Shown in pieces: positions 1 to 8,581 of a DNA stretch of 64,000 bases. The notes under the pieces are model-generated. The model was given only the letters and a program-made list of their open reading frames with translations. It was not told the origin of the DNA and made no database searches. The position numbers were made by a program, and so were the translations under genes. The stretch spans positions 558,001-622,000 of the forward strand of contig NZ_AP018222.1 in NCBI RefSeq assembly GCF_002368035.1. The letters are read 5' to 3'. This DNA comes from Nostoc linckia NIES-25. GTDB taxonomy: Bacteria > Cyanobacteriota > Cyanobacteriia > Cyanobacteriales > Nostocaceae. Position 1 is the stretch's first letter; the number at the start of each line of letters is the position of its first letter.

Positions 1-2451
1 CATTAACTCACGTATAGCATTTTCTAAAACTGCCATGTTTGGCTGCAACTCAGATGGCTTAAACACCTGTGTCAGGCGAATTTTTGGGTTATTTCCCAAG
101 GTGATTAAAGCCGGAAGCAATTTAATCGCTACTCGTGAATTCGGGCCTCCAGCCATTGGGACTAGCCAATGGTTGAAGGAGGGGGGAGTGGAAGAAGACG
201 CAAAGAGTGTTTGTGATAAATTCCCGTTGTCCCCGCGTCCCGGTGTTTTCGTATCTTGGGAAGTTTTGCCTAACTTGACTAAAACTACTTCGCAGGTGGC
301 TTGGCGAATGATGGTGTCTACGACGTTGCCAAAAATCCGACCTGGGGTAGATGTGTTACCTTTCCAACCCATTAATAGTAAGTCGATGTGTTGTTCGTTG
401 ATTGTCTCCAGAATTGCCTGGGCGACATCGTGGGTAACTCGAATTTGTGTGTGGAGGGGAATTTGCCACTTTTTCGCTAATACTTCTGCTTTGCGGAGGA
501 GACGGCGACTTTTAGCTGTTCTTACCTGTGTCTCAGATGGGGAACTGTGGCGCGACACGAGGATTACTTGTATGCACTCTATTTCATAATGACGATCGCG
601 GGCAATAGCTGTTGCCATCTGCAATAATATAGCCGCTGTTTCGGGATTAGCTACCGGCACTAATAATCTACCTCTACCAATGTTGGGCGATCGCGTTTGG
701 TAAACTACATAAGAAGGCTCTGAGCGCAGTTTCGGTTTCCTATCATCAGCATTGAGATGGCCTGCTTCCGCCCGAATAATATCTGCACGAGTAATAATCC
801 CAATCAGTTTTCGTCCATCCACTACTGGTAAGCGGCTGATTTGATAGCGATCGAGTAAATACAAAACATTGCTCAAGGTGTGGATTGGTGTTACTGTCAT
901 TGGGACAGCTGTCATAATTTCTTTTAAAGAAAGATCGTTGGCTAGATTGCGATCGCGGATTTTTAGCAAATCTGTTTGCGTTACAATTCCTACTAGCTTG
1001 TTATCTTCTACTACGGGAAAACCCCGATGATGCGAACGGGCAAAAGCTTGCATGGCTTCTTCTAAGCTCATCTGTGCATCCAAAGTTTCCACTCGTTCTT
1101 GCATCACATCCTTGGCGGTTAATTTAGTTAATGCTCCCTCCACAGCAATTTCTTTGGTGAGAGTAATACCTTTCAATTCCAAAAGTTTTTCATAAAGCGA
1201 ACCAGGCACCGCCTTCTCCGCAACCAAGTAAGCTGCTACACAAACAATCATTAAAGGTAGCACCAGATTGAAATCTGTAGTCATCTCAAACACAATCACA
1301 ATTGCTGTGATTGGCACCTTGGAGACGGCGCTAAAAAATCCACCCATACCCGCTAGGGCATAAGTAGCCGGCGAACCCGCCCCTGTAATATGAAGCTCCA
1401 ATACACCGATGATGTGTCCTAAGCAAGAACCCAAAATCAGACTAGGAGCGAATAACCCCCCTGGCGCTCCCGAACCAAATGCTACCAGTGTGAGTACGAA
1501 CTGTGCCCCAAAAGCGATCGCTGCTACAGAGGGATGGGCTACTCCAGTAATTACATATTCTCTTAACCCAGTATTATCGCGGAATGATGGCGGAAGCATT
1601 GCCACCACAATACCAGAGATAAATCCAGCCAAAGCTACCCGCAGCGGTAAACTGATATGTAATCGTTGATAACATTTAATACTAAATATTATTCCCTGGT
1701 TAAATAATCCGCCGAATAACCCTGCCAAAATACCTAATACCAGGAAAAAAGGAATTTCCGGGATAGAGAATTGGCTGGAAGATTGCACCAATCGCAGGTT
1801 CAAGTCTAAACTGCCACCACCTAAAAGCCGGGATATCACCCCACCAATAAAGGAAGCAATAATCGCAGTTCCCAGAGTCAGCCCCGATAAATCCTGGAGT
1901 AACTCTTCCACGATAAATAATACACCTGCGATCGGCGCATTAAAAGCAGCTGCCAAACCTGCACCCGCCCCTGCTGCAATCATTTGCCGCCGATGATCTG
2001 GAGAAGTGGGAACCCAGCGACTCATCCCTGCTGCCAAACCTGCCCCCACTTGGACAGTGGGGCCTTGGCGTCCTATAGTCATACCCGAACCGATGGCAAT
2101 GATGGCACTGAGTAACTTCACACCAGCCACGCGCCAAGATAACCTAATCGGTACATTAGCTAAAGAAGCTTTAACTTGGGGAATACCGCTACCAGAAGCC
2201 TCTGGTGCCAATCTTTCCACCAAAGTGCCAGCCACAAACCCCAGGACAAGACCAACTATCGGCAGTGCCAGCCATACAGGTAAAAGGCTAGTACTGTGGA
2301 CTCGCCACGTCCCCAGCCATCCCGAACCCACTTTCAGCAACACCGCAGATAAGGCCGCAACCAGACCAATAACACAAGCTTCAGCGATCGCTAAACCTCT
2401 TCTAGGCTGCCACCAAGTGCGAAAGCGCTGATTGAAAACAGGAAGAGACAT
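1..2451 (-). CDS. ClC-type chloride channel/transporter with CBS pair and USP domains (C-terminus cut by window edge)
   Basis: The reading frame is open from the ATG at 2451 to base 1 (817 codons) and has no stop, so the C-terminus lies outside the window. The N-terminal part is a ClC membrane domain. The selectivity motif GSGIPQVK starts at residue 87, the gating motif reads GRQGP around residue 129, and GVLFIVEE carries the internal glutamate pair (E182/E183). A CBS pair lies at about 440-560, followed by universal-stress-protein sequence from about 585, with a second USP-like segment starting near 745. The protein should move chloride across the inner membrane under nucleotide control through CBS/USP. 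The external gating glutamate (GREGP in the E. coli antiporter) is glutamine here, which suggests channel-like or uncoupled transport; that is inference. The start MSLPVFNQRF is the first ATG and lies next to a G-rich repeat. Confidence 0.9.
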   Translation of the reverse strand, partial: MSLPVFNQRFRTWWQPRRGLAIAEACVIGLVAALSAVLLKVGSGWLGTWRVHSTSLLPVWLALPIVGLVLGFVAGTLVERLAPEASGSGIPQVKASLANVPIRLSWRVAGVKLLSAIIAIGSGMTIGRQGPTVQVGAGLAAGMSRWVPTSPDHRRQMIAAGAGAGLAAAFNAPIAGVLFIVEELLQDLSGLTLGTAIIASFIGGVISRLLGGGSLDLNLRLVQSSSQFSIPEIPFFLVLGILAGLFGGLFNQGIIFSIKCYQRLHISLPLRVALAGFISGIVVAMLPPSFRDNTGLREYVITGVAHPSVAAIAFGAQFVLTLVAFGSGAPGGLFAPSLILGSCLGHIIGVLELHITGAGSPATYALAGMGGFFSAVSKVPITAIVIVFEMTTDFNLVLPLMIVCVAAYLVAEKAVPGSLYEKLLELKGITLTKEIAVEGALTKLTAKDVMQERVETLDAQMSLEEAMQAFARSHHRGFPVVEDNKLVGIVTQTDLLKIRDRNLANDLSLKEIMTAVPMTVTPIHTLSNVLYLLDRYQISRLPVVDGRKLIGIITRADIIRAEAGHLNADDRKPKLRSEPSYVVYQTRSPNIGRGRLLVPVANPETAAILLQMATAIARDRHYEIECIQVILVSRHSSPSETQVRTAKSRRLLRKAEVLAKKWQIPLHTQIRVTHDVAQAILETINEQHIDLLLMGWKGNTSTPGRIFGNVVDTIIRQATCEVVLVKLGKTSQDTKTPGRGDNGNLSQTLFASSSTPPSFNHWLVPMAGGPNSRVAIKLLPALITLGNNPKIRLTQVFKPSELQPNMAVLENAIRELM

Positions 2452-2456
2452 AAAGG

Positions 2457-2630
2457 ATTGGGGAGGTGGGGAGGTGGGGAGGTGGGGAGGTGGGGAGGTG
2501 GGGAGGTGGGGAGGTGTGGGAGGTGTGGGAGGTGTGGGAAGAGAGGGGGGCATAAATTCTCTTTCTCCCCACACTCCCCCATCTCCTCATCCCCCCATCT
2601 CCTCATCCCCCCATCCCCCCATCTCCCCTA
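2457..2630. repeat. G-rich/C-rich short tandem repeats forming a large imperfect inverted repeat
   Basis: About seven copies of an 8-mer (GGGAGGTG) at 2461-2516 are followed by three copies of a 9-mer (AGGTGTGGG). A C-rich arm (CCCCCATCTCCTCAT units) follows at about 2565-2630. The arms are roughly complementary, and either strand could fold or form G-quadruplexes. The repeat fills the space between the ClC start and the end of tldE. Open frames here on both strands are low-complexity artefacts. Confidence 0.85.
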
Positions 2631-3941
2631 ATTACTTCTCCCAGTGGTGGATAGCCCTTCGACTATAAGAGATGGAGTATAACAAGAACCATTCCAATCA
2701 GCATCGTTGCCGAGTGTAACTAATTGCTTGAGAACTGCGTAGACATTACCTGCAACCATCGTATCCTTAACGCGTCCAATTACGTGACCATTTTGGACGC
2801 GGTAGCCTAAATCAACGTTGATGGAAAAATCTCCAGAAATACTGCCGCCATTACCCAGCATTTGATCCACAATTAAGCCATCGTCCAACTGTTCGATCAA
2901 CTCTTGTAGCGATAACGATCCTGGCTGGATGAGAAAATTAAATAAACCAGGTGTGGGATAGCTGCCTAAACTGGGGCGAAAACCATTGCCAGTAGTGTGA
3001 GTATTTAGTTGGCGACCGGTAGTGCGATCGCCATAGAAATTCTCTAAAGTTCCGTTTTGGATAAATACTAAAAATTGAGTCGGAGTGCCTTCATCATCAA
3101 AAGGGCAACTGTAAGGGCCAGCTTGGGGATCTTGGTAGAGAGTGAGGCTTGACGCCATGACTTCGGTACCCAAGCGTTCTGCCCAAGGGGAAGCTGCTTC
3201 TAAAACTCGCTTGCCATTCAAAGCTGCTTGCACAGTACCCCAAAGCATATCGGCGGCTTTAGAAGTAAACAAAACTGGGACGCGGCGATTGGGCGATGAA
3301 ACATTTTCTCTTGCCCAAATTAATCGCTGTAAAATTTGGTTAGCTAATGTATCTGGATGGAGTTCCCCCCGCTGGGTTTGACCATCAGAAACGCTCAAAA
3401 AATCATCACCCCGCACCCATTCCGCCGAGATGTAGCAACTGAGGGTAGTATCGGTATAGTGACAATCTAGACCTTTGGTGTTTACCAGTCTAGTAGTTTC
3501 AACATCACATTCCCAGTCGCCATTGCAGACAACATCCGGATAGGCATCGCGGATGAGTGCGATCGCTTCCTTGCCCCAATCTACTAAAATCTCTATCGGC
3601 ACACTTTCCCCTAAATCTGGGTAAGATGGCTGAGAATTAGAGCCTAATTCCACTGCTTCCGGCTGATTAAGTTGGCTCAAAGCCAAAGCTTTTTCCACCA
3701 TCACTTGGGCTGGGACAGAACCGTAAGCCACCGTCAGTCCTGGACGCCCATTTCGCCAAAGCCGCAGCGCTGTACCTTCAGATTGGCTGGTTTCTAGCTG
3801 CTTGAGTCGGTTTGCCTCAAAAAAAACTGGACGAGAAAGGGAGTGTGATTGGTACACCTCAGCTGCTTCTGCTCCAGATTTTATGGCTAGTTCCAGCAGT
3901 TCTTCTGCTAGTGTATCTTTTGACAAATTTTCAGAACCCAT
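2628..3941 (-). CDS. pmbA: TldE/PmbA family protein (TldD partner)
   Basis: 437 residues from the ATG at 3941 (MGSENLSKDTLAEELLE); an in-frame ATG at 3974 would add 11 residues. The N-terminal segment ELAIKSGAEAAEVYQS and the glycine-rich C-terminal half (GDFSINVDLGYRVQNG, MVAGNVYAVL) are typical of PmbA/TldE. No HExxxH zinc motif is visible, which separates TldE from its protease partner TldD. The TldD/E complex is known to process modified peptides and unfolded substrates in the cytoplasm. The tldD gene, often a neighbour, is not in this window. The stop codon lies against the C-rich repeat, so the last few residues may be repeat-derived. Confidence 0.88.
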   Translation of the reverse strand: MGSENLSKDTLAEELLELAIKSGAEAAEVYQSHSLSRPVFFEANRLKQLETSQSEGTALRLWRNGRPGLTVAYGSVPAQVMVEKALALSQLNQPEAVELGSNSQPSYPDLGESVPIEILVDWGKEAIALIRDAYPDVVCNGDWECDVETTRLVNTKGLDCHYTDTTLSCYISAEWVRGDDFLSVSDGQTQRGELHPDTLANQILQRLIWARENVSSPNRRVPVLFTSKAADMLWGTVQAALNGKRVLEAASPWAERLGTEVMASSLTLYQDPQAGPYSCPFDDEGTPTQFLVFIQNGTLENFYGDRTTGRQLNTHTTGNGFRPSLGSYPTPGLFNFLIQPGSLSLQELIEQLDDGLIVDQMLGNGGSISGDFSINVDLGYRVQNGHVIGRVKDTMVAGNVYAVLKQLVTLGNDADWNGSCYTPSLIVEGLSTTGRSN

Positions 3942-4296
3942 GACCCTTAGTGAATTGTGGATTTTGAACCGCATATCAACGCCAACAGACGCAGATAATC
4001 ATCCAAAAAATCATCAGCCCGTTTTGCAATTGCAATTTTCAACCACAGATCGACACTGATGGACGCAGATAATTATCCCAAATCATTGCCATGTCTCAAC
4101 GTTTCTTATGCGATCGCAATTTTTGGGCATAGGGCATGGGGCATGGGACATGGGGCTTAAGGGCATGGGGCATTAGCCAAACAGGGCATGGGGAAAGGGA
4201 AAGGGGTAAGGGGGAAAGATTAAATTTATTCCTTTTCCCTTTTCCCTTTAACCTTTTCCCCTGCCTCCCCTGCTCCCAATGCCCTATGCCCCATTT
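3942..4296. repeat. Intergenic repeat block
   Basis: No gene seen. The segment 3978-4075 holds two diverged copies of a motif containing GACGCAGATAAT(C/T)ATCC. From 4131 to 4296 runs an interrupted inverted repeat of GGGGCATGGGGCAT/GGGAAAGGG units against CCCTTTTCCC and ATGCCCCAT units. It separates tldE from tab2 and reads as expanded short tandem repeats. Confidence 0.7.
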
Positions 4297-5157
4297 TCAA
4301 AGATTAACCTCTTGCAACAGCCAAAAACCAGCAAATGATTCCGCTTGCGGATTGGACTGTACGCCAAGAAAATGCACTCCATTAGCTTTTTGCTTGGCTT
4401 CTTCAAAACCTTTAGCTTCTGCTAAAGTTTGAGGCTTTTTGATATTTGCCACAATCCAGCTTTCAGTAACACCAGTTTCTAAAAGCAATTTCGTCTCTTG
4501 GCTGGTGTCAACTTTCAAAAAAGCCAACTCCAAACCAGACATCCAACCCGCCAAAGGCAATGCTCTAGGTGAGAAAAATAAAACACCAGGAATACGAGTT
4601 TCGGGTGATACTTGTGCCAAATCTAGCGGGAAAGCCTCTCCAAAACTAATTTCCCACTCTGGCATCTCTGCCAAATCTCCAGCTGGTAAGCTCACAAATA
4701 CCCACTGCTGTCCTTCCAAAGCATCTGGTAAACGTTGGGGCAAAGGTTTCTCTAACCGGACTGAGGGATTAGTACCCCCTTGATACCCTGGTTCTTGAGG
4801 ATACACTTCCTCCATCCGCTGTTGTAACCATTGGTTGAGAATTAAAGTACGCCGACTGGGTTGAGCCGGAATCCCCAAATCTTCGCAAGCTTTCGTAATC
4901 ATATTGTTCATTTGGCGGCGGAAAAAGCGAATTTTAATTGGCGCTTTTCCAGCTTGGCTAATAGCCTCTTGCAATGCAGTCCGCAACCAGCCCGAATTTA
5001 CTTGGGTACTGGGGCAATATTGAGCATAGCGAAACAAAGAATCTGCTTTTGTGTTGGTATCCAAGGGACTTTCACAGACTAAGACTTCCCAAACTTTTTT
5101 TTGATTGGCGTCTAAAATCGGACGAGAGTAAAAATCGATTTCCCAAATACTGCCCAT
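4297..5157 (-). CDS. Tab2/Atab2 family RNA-binding protein (DUF1092)
   Basis: 286 residues. The N-terminus MGSIWEIDFYSRPI followed by KKVWEVLVCESP is the hallmark of the cyanobacterial/chloroplast Tab2 family, and the whole length agrees with it. Plant and algal homologues act in light-controlled translation of photosystem I and II subunits, binding the psaB 5' leader in Chlamydomonas. In cyanobacteria the role is less clear and is inferred from homology. The protein is expected to be soluble: no membrane span is seen. It is probably a single-gene unit, since repeats flank it on both sides. Confidence 0.9.
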   Translation of the reverse strand: MGSIWEIDFYSRPILDANQKKVWEVLVCESPLDTNTKADSLFRYAQYCPSTQVNSGWLRTALQEAISQAGKAPIKIRFFRRQMNNMITKACEDLGIPAQPSRRTLILNQWLQQRMEEVYPQEPGYQGGTNPSVRLEKPLPQRLPDALEGQQWVFVSLPAGDLAEMPEWEISFGEAFPLDLAQVSPETRIPGVLFFSPRALPLAGWMSGLELAFLKVDTSQETKLLLETGVTESWIVANIKKPQTLAEAKGFEEAKQKANGVHFLGVQSNPQAESFAGFWLLQEVNL

Positions 5158-5220
5158 GTTTTACGGTAAAAATCAGGTTGTTATATTTTGCTGATATCTC
5201 GATCATACGAGTGTTAGGGC

Positions 5221-5281
5221 AGCATGGGGAATAAGGGAGTGGGCAGAGGGGCAGGGGGGGCAGGGGAGGCAGGGGGAGAAA
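5221..5281. repeat. G-rich short repeat tract
   Basis: Purine-rich tract of GGGGCAGG, GGGGGGCAGGGGAGG and GGCAGGGGGAG units upstream of the tab2 start. It belongs to the same class as the other G-rich intergenic tracts in the window. Confidence 0.6.
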
Positions 5282-5443
5282 AAATGTTTATCTTAAGGTA
5301 TTGTTTAAACTTTTGAGCTTCATTGTGGAATTGAAAGTTCTAGTTTTTGGAGTAATAGATTTTGGGGTGACTGGGGAATTTATAAGGCGATCGCTCTTGC
5401 AGACAAATTAGGATAATGGTAAAAGATTTACAAAGATAGAAGA

Positions 5444-5776
5444 ATGCAACTAGAAGATTATTTTGAGTTTTTAGACCCAGATGACATCCGTATTAAAGGC
5501 CATTGCATTGGTATTGATAACGTGATTCAATATTACCTGCAAGGATATTCACCAGAGGAAATTCTAGAGGAATTACCTTCTCTAAATTTAGAAAAAATTT
5601 ATGCAACACTAACCTACTACTTGCATAATCGTGTTGAAATAGATGCTTATATGTTGCGTTTAGCAAAATGGCGAGAACAACGCTATCAAGAATCATCAGC
5701 TAATCCTTCACCTTTAATGCAACGCTTAAGAGTATTAAAAGCACAACGCGAACAAGACTTCTTAAACCGTTTGTGA
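5444..5776 (+). CDS. DUF433 family antitoxin-like protein
   Basis: 110 residues. The core (DDIRIKGHCIGIDNVIQYYLQGYSPEEI followed by LPSLNLEKIYATLTYYLHNR) is a DUF433 domain, a small helical fold related to VapB45 antitoxins, with an extended helical tail. Such genes are usually followed by a DUF5615 PIN-like toxin. Here the next frame begins exactly as expected, with GTGA overlapping the stop codon, but it is truncated. The antitoxin itself looks intact. It may now act alone, or be an orphan on its way to loss. Confidence 0.85.
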   Translation: MQLEDYFEFLDPDDIRIKGHCIGIDNVIQYYLQGYSPEEILEELPSLNLEKIYATLTYYLHNRVEIDAYMLRLAKWREQRYQESSANPSPLMQRLRVLKAQREQDFLNRL

Positions 5777-5868
5777 AAGTACGTTTTCTGCTCGATGAAA
5801 ATTTGTCACCTAAGCTGAAGACAGTTGGATTTGATTCCACTTTAAAAATACTTCAATTAGGAGTTGTA
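5773..5868 (+). pseudogene. Truncated DUF5615 PIN-like toxin remnant
   Basis: A GTG at 5773 overlaps the antitoxin stop (GTGA). The translation MKVRFLLDENLSPKLK followed by STLKILQLG is the canonical start of DUF5615 PIN-like toxins, including the first conserved aspartate (FLLDENLS). Similarity ends after about 30 residues. The rest of the open frame runs antisense into the 3' end of the HAD gene and shows no toxin motifs. About two thirds of the gene is missing, so the toxin is almost certainly inactive. Confidence 0.75.
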
Positions 5869-5905
5869 AAGTTCATAGATTTAATTGTCCTTGGCAGCGT
5901 CTCAA

Positions 5906-6553
5906 TCATTTCCTACGATCGATCCAAACAGCTCTCAAACCAGCGGCTTTCGCTCCGTAATAATCTTCGGCAATGCTATCGCCAACATGCCATGCTGCTT
6001 CTGGAGAGCATTTATGTTTGTTTAAAGCAATGGCAAAAATTTGAGGATCTGGTTTAGCTGCACGCACCTGAGTAGAAATAGTAATAGAACTAAAAAATTC
6101 TCTCAATCCCAAACTTTGCAATACTGAATAAATCCGGGAATCAAAATTAGACAGCACTCCTAAAGAAATTCCCAACTGTCGCCAGTTAATTAAAGCTGGT
6201 ACGACATCGGGATAGACAAACCACGGTTCGCCAGTTCCAAAGTGAATGTAAAGTTCGCTAAAAAAAGCGGAAAAGTCAGAAAATTGCTTGAGAACCCCGG
6301 CGCTTTCAAAAGTGTTCAGGGCAATTATCCGCCACCAATCAAACTCACGCTGGGGAATATCTTGCAATTCTGCATCTGGAAATATGGGCGGCGGCGATGC
6401 TTTAAAGCTTTGGATAAAGGTTTTATTTAATATTTCAGGGGAAACTGTAACGCCGAATTCCTGAGCTATTTCACTATAAACTTCACCTACACTACCTTTA
6501 ACATCGAACAGTGTGCCTACAGCATCTAAAAAAATAACTTTCGGTTGTTCCAT
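5906..6553 (-). CDS. HAD superfamily subfamily IA hydrolase (REG-2/HDHD3-like)
   Basis: 215 residues. Motif I is FLDAVGTLFD (D9), motif II lies in LGVLSNFDSR, motif III is the lysine in AAKPDPQIF, and motif IV is WHVGDSIAEDYYGA. The helical cap inserted after motif I marks subfamily IA. The usual second aspartate of motif I (DxD) is valine here (D-A-V), as in REG-2-like members, so classical phosphatase chemistry may be weak or altered. The substrate cannot be told from sequence. The gene converges on the truncated toxin remnant and is followed upstream by a repeat-filled spacer. Confidence 0.85.
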   Translation of the reverse strand: MEQPKVIFLDAVGTLFDVKGSVGEVYSEIAQEFGVTVSPEILNKTFIQSFKASPPPIFPDAELQDIPQREFDWWRIIALNTFESAGVLKQFSDFSAFFSELYIHFGTGEPWFVYPDVVPALINWRQLGISLGVLSNFDSRIYSVLQSLGLREFFSSITISTQVRAAKPDPQIFAIALNKHKCSPEAAWHVGDSIAEDYYGAKAAGLRAVWIDRRK

Positions 6554-6740
6554 AACGGGGAATGGGGAATGGGGACTGGGGAATGGGGGCTGGGGAATGA
6601 GGAATGGGGAATGGGGAGCAGAGGATTAGAGGGAAAATAACAGGAAACGTTTCCACTCTGTCCTCCATCTCCTGTGCCCCCTGTCTCTTCCCAATACCCA
6701 ATACCCAGTACCCAGTACCCAGTACCCAGTCCCCAGTCCC
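6554..6740. repeat. Heptameric short tandem repeats, G-rich arm and C-rich arm
   Basis: From 6556 to 6622 lie GGGGAATG/GGGGACTG units; from 6685 to 6742 lie CCCAGTAC/CCCAATAC units. The arms are imperfectly complementary and flank a central unique piece. This is the short-tandem-repeat architecture typical of heterocystous cyanobacteria. The small open frames through it are not genes. Confidence 0.85.
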
Positions 6741-7934
6741 CTATTTAGAAAGTGTCTCTATAATAGGACGGACTAACCAATTAAAACCAACTTTAAGCTG
6801 ATGATCTAAAGTTGGCAACCTGTATAAATAAGCAACACGACGGCCGATGTATGCCAAAGGCCCATCTAGTTTGATTCCCAAGCCGGCGAGGGTGGCGTTA
6901 TCTTTCCCCAATGCCATCATTTCGCCTAAGTGTTGATAGCGGAAGGGAAGTAAAGGACGATTGGTAAGAGAAGCCCAGATATTCCAAGCAGCGTAATCAG
7001 CTTGTTGGAAAGCGGCTTGAGCGGTGGCGGGTACTTGTTGTCCTTCTGCATCGTGACAGTCTGCTAAATCTCCCAAGGCAAAAATTTCTGGATGCTCGAA
7101 GACTTGCAGGTTGGATGTGGTGCTGATTTGGCCGCCCTGATTTTGTTTGAGGGGAAGGGATTTCACCACTGCTGCAACTCGCGTTCCCACTGTCCAAATT
7201 ACTAATTCGACGGGAATTGTGTCTAGCTGATTTTTATACTCTAGGGAGATGGTATCTTGCCCGATTGATTCGACTTTGGTTTCTAAATCGAGAAACACGC
7301 CACGTGCATCTAAAGCTTTATTGGCTGCTTCACGGTTAAATTCTGGGGAAGTTCGCAAGATTTGGTCGGCGATTTCAACGATGCGAAAGCGTCCTCTGTC
7401 GCCTAATCTATCGGCTAACTTACAAGCTAACTCTACACCACTATAACCAGCCCCAACGATCGCCACTCGAATTTTATCAGCATCGGATTCTTCCAAAAAT
7501 CGCAGGCGTTCTTCTAAACGATAGGCGTCGGAGATTGTCCGGAATGTGTAGGCGTAGGCTGCTGCACCAGGCACTAAATCTAGCGGTGTCTCTCCTCCTA
7601 GCGCCAGCACCAATCGGTCGTAAGGGATTTCTGGCCCTTCGTGTAAGTTTACCCGTTGTTGGTCGATGTCAATTCCAGATACGACTCCTTGATAAAAACG
7701 TACCCCTGTGCCTTGTAAAAGTTCTTCAAATGGTGGGGCAATTTCCCAGGTTTGTAGTTCGCCAGTGAGTAATTCGTAGAGGAAGGGGGAAAATAGAAAG
7801 CGATCGCTTCGATCTACCAAAACAATTTCCGGTTTTTGTGTAGATTCCCAAGGTAACTGGCTTAAACGCAAGGCTGTGTAGAGACCACCGAAGCCTCCAC
7901 CAAGGATGCAGATTCTAGAAGTTTGTTGAGTCAT
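6741..7934 (-). CDS. ndbB: Type II NAD(P)H:quinone oxidoreductase, NdbB/NDC1-like
   Basis: 397 residues with two nucleotide-binding Rossmann motifs: FAD site ILGGGFGGLYTALRL near residues 10-24 and NAD(P)H site AIVGAGYSGVELACKL near 155-170. A flavoprotein GDLADC motif sits in the C-terminal half. Phrases such as LVDRSDRFLFSPFLYELLTGE and WEIAPPFEELL match the NDC1/NdbB branch, whose members reduce demethylphylloquinone or plastoquinone and serve phylloquinone synthesis in cyanobacteria and plastids. It is probably a peripheral thylakoid or plasma-membrane protein. The assignment to NdbB rather than NdbA/NdbC rests on remembered family sequence. Confidence 0.82.
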   Translation of the reverse strand: MTQQTSRICILGGGFGGLYTALRLSQLPWESTQKPEIVLVDRSDRFLFSPFLYELLTGELQTWEIAPPFEELLQGTGVRFYQGVVSGIDIDQQRVNLHEGPEIPYDRLVLALGGETPLDLVPGAAAYAYTFRTISDAYRLEERLRFLEESDADKIRVAIVGAGYSGVELACKLADRLGDRGRFRIVEIADQILRTSPEFNREAANKALDARGVFLDLETKVESIGQDTISLEYKNQLDTIPVELVIWTVGTRVAAVVKSLPLKQNQGGQISTTSNLQVFEHPEIFALGDLADCHDAEGQQVPATAQAAFQQADYAAWNIWASLTNRPLLPFRYQHLGEMMALGKDNATLAGLGIKLDGPLAYIGRRVAYLYRLPTLDHQLKVGFNWLVRPIIETLSK

Positions 7935-8035
7935 CGATTCTATGGGACGGTCATACTAGGAGGGCAACTAACTTAAGTGTAATGATTTATTTGCCGCGAT
8001 CGCCATTATGACAAGGTAGGGGGCAGGAGGCAGGG

Positions 8036-8095
8036 GGCAGTTTTTATCGGGGTCTTAAAGTTTTGTATTTTGCATTTAATTATGTCTAATTAGTT
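8036..8095. repeat. Direct repeat copy A flanking the chaB-DUF1345 segment
   Basis: About 60 bp starting GGCAGTTTTTATCGGGGT and ending near TGTCTAATTAGTTA. It is matched in the same orientation at 9492-9550, about 80% identical by eye. The two copies enclose chaB and the DUF1345 gene. Confidence 0.6.
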
Positions 8096-8215
8096 AATAA
8101 GAAATACAGAAAATAACTGTTTCATCTCATTCTTTTATGAGTAGGTTGTCTGCTTATATCACTCTTTATCAACTAGAAATATTATCTCTTTGATGATAGA
8201 ATCCCAAACAGGTTG

Positions 8216-8246
8216 AAAGGGGCACGACATTGCCGTGTCCCTACGG
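8216..8246. repeat. Palindromic small dispersed repeat
   Basis: Inverted repeat GGGGCACGACATTGCCGTGTCCC followed by TACGGG. It is a diverged member of the family also seen at 10931-10959 and 52580-52608. Confidence 0.6.
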
Positions 8247-8335
8247 GAAATCTATATTTATTCAGGTTTTAGTGAAATGGTATGAATCCTGAATTCGGAA
8301 TCCTGAATTCTGCTATATCCACAGGTTAGATTGAC

Positions 8336-8581
8336 TTAATTACCGCCAGAGGTAACAGATTTATTATGTATGGCAGTGTCTTCACCTTTTCTCTGCCATT
8401 TACCATCGCTGCCTGGTTCGTACTCGTTTCTGACAGTATTCCAAGCAACCTCGCGGGCACCTTCTTCGCTTAAACCATCTTTTTGAGCGGAGCTTAATGC
8501 TGCTGCAAAAATCTGCTGTGCGTGTTCGGGCAATTGCTGTTTAATGTCTTCAGGTAATTGATTTATTGCTTGCTCTGGCAT
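8336..8581 (-). CDS. ChaB domain protein
   Basis: 81 residues from the ATG at 8581 (MPEQAINQLPEDIKQQLPEH); a TTG five codons upstream is unlikely to be used. The pattern LPEDIKQQLPEHAQQIFAAALSSA..GAREVAWNTVRNEY is the ChaB fold, named from E. coli chaB next to the ChaA cation antiporter. A C-terminal GSDGKWQRK segment is typical. The molecular function of the family is not settled. It is a short soluble protein facing the DUF1345 gene on the same strand 116 bp upstream. Confidence 0.85.
   Translation of the reverse strand: MPEQAINQLPEDIKQQLPEHAQQIFAAALSSAQKDGLSEEGAREVAWNTVRNEYEPGSDGKWQRKGEDTAIHNKSVTSGGN

Larger units (their letters stand above)
7935..8335. other. Intergenic region with dispersed repeats
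   Basis: No gene found. It contains a G-rich GGCAGGAGGCAGGGGGCAG tract near 8020-8040, one copy of a ~60 bp repeat (8036-8095), a palindromic repeat at 8216-8246 (GGGGCACGACATTGCCGTGTCCC) and GAATTC-rich short repeats at 8285-8315 that recur near 11470 and 30590. Confidence 0.6.

Noticed and set aside
35..589. Long open frame on the plus strand at the left edge
   Set aside because: It lies opposite the USP part of the ClC gene and has no protein-family features.
2461..2540. Possible CRISPR-like direct repeats
   Set aside because: Units are 8-9 bp, contiguous, without spacers; simple tandem repeat.
2391..2668. Pro/His/Ser-rich frames on both strands in the G-rich repeat
   Set aside because: They are translations of simple repeats.
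6498..6801. Small frames through the heptamer repeats
   Set aside because: Low complexity and no conservation signal; repeats in both directions.
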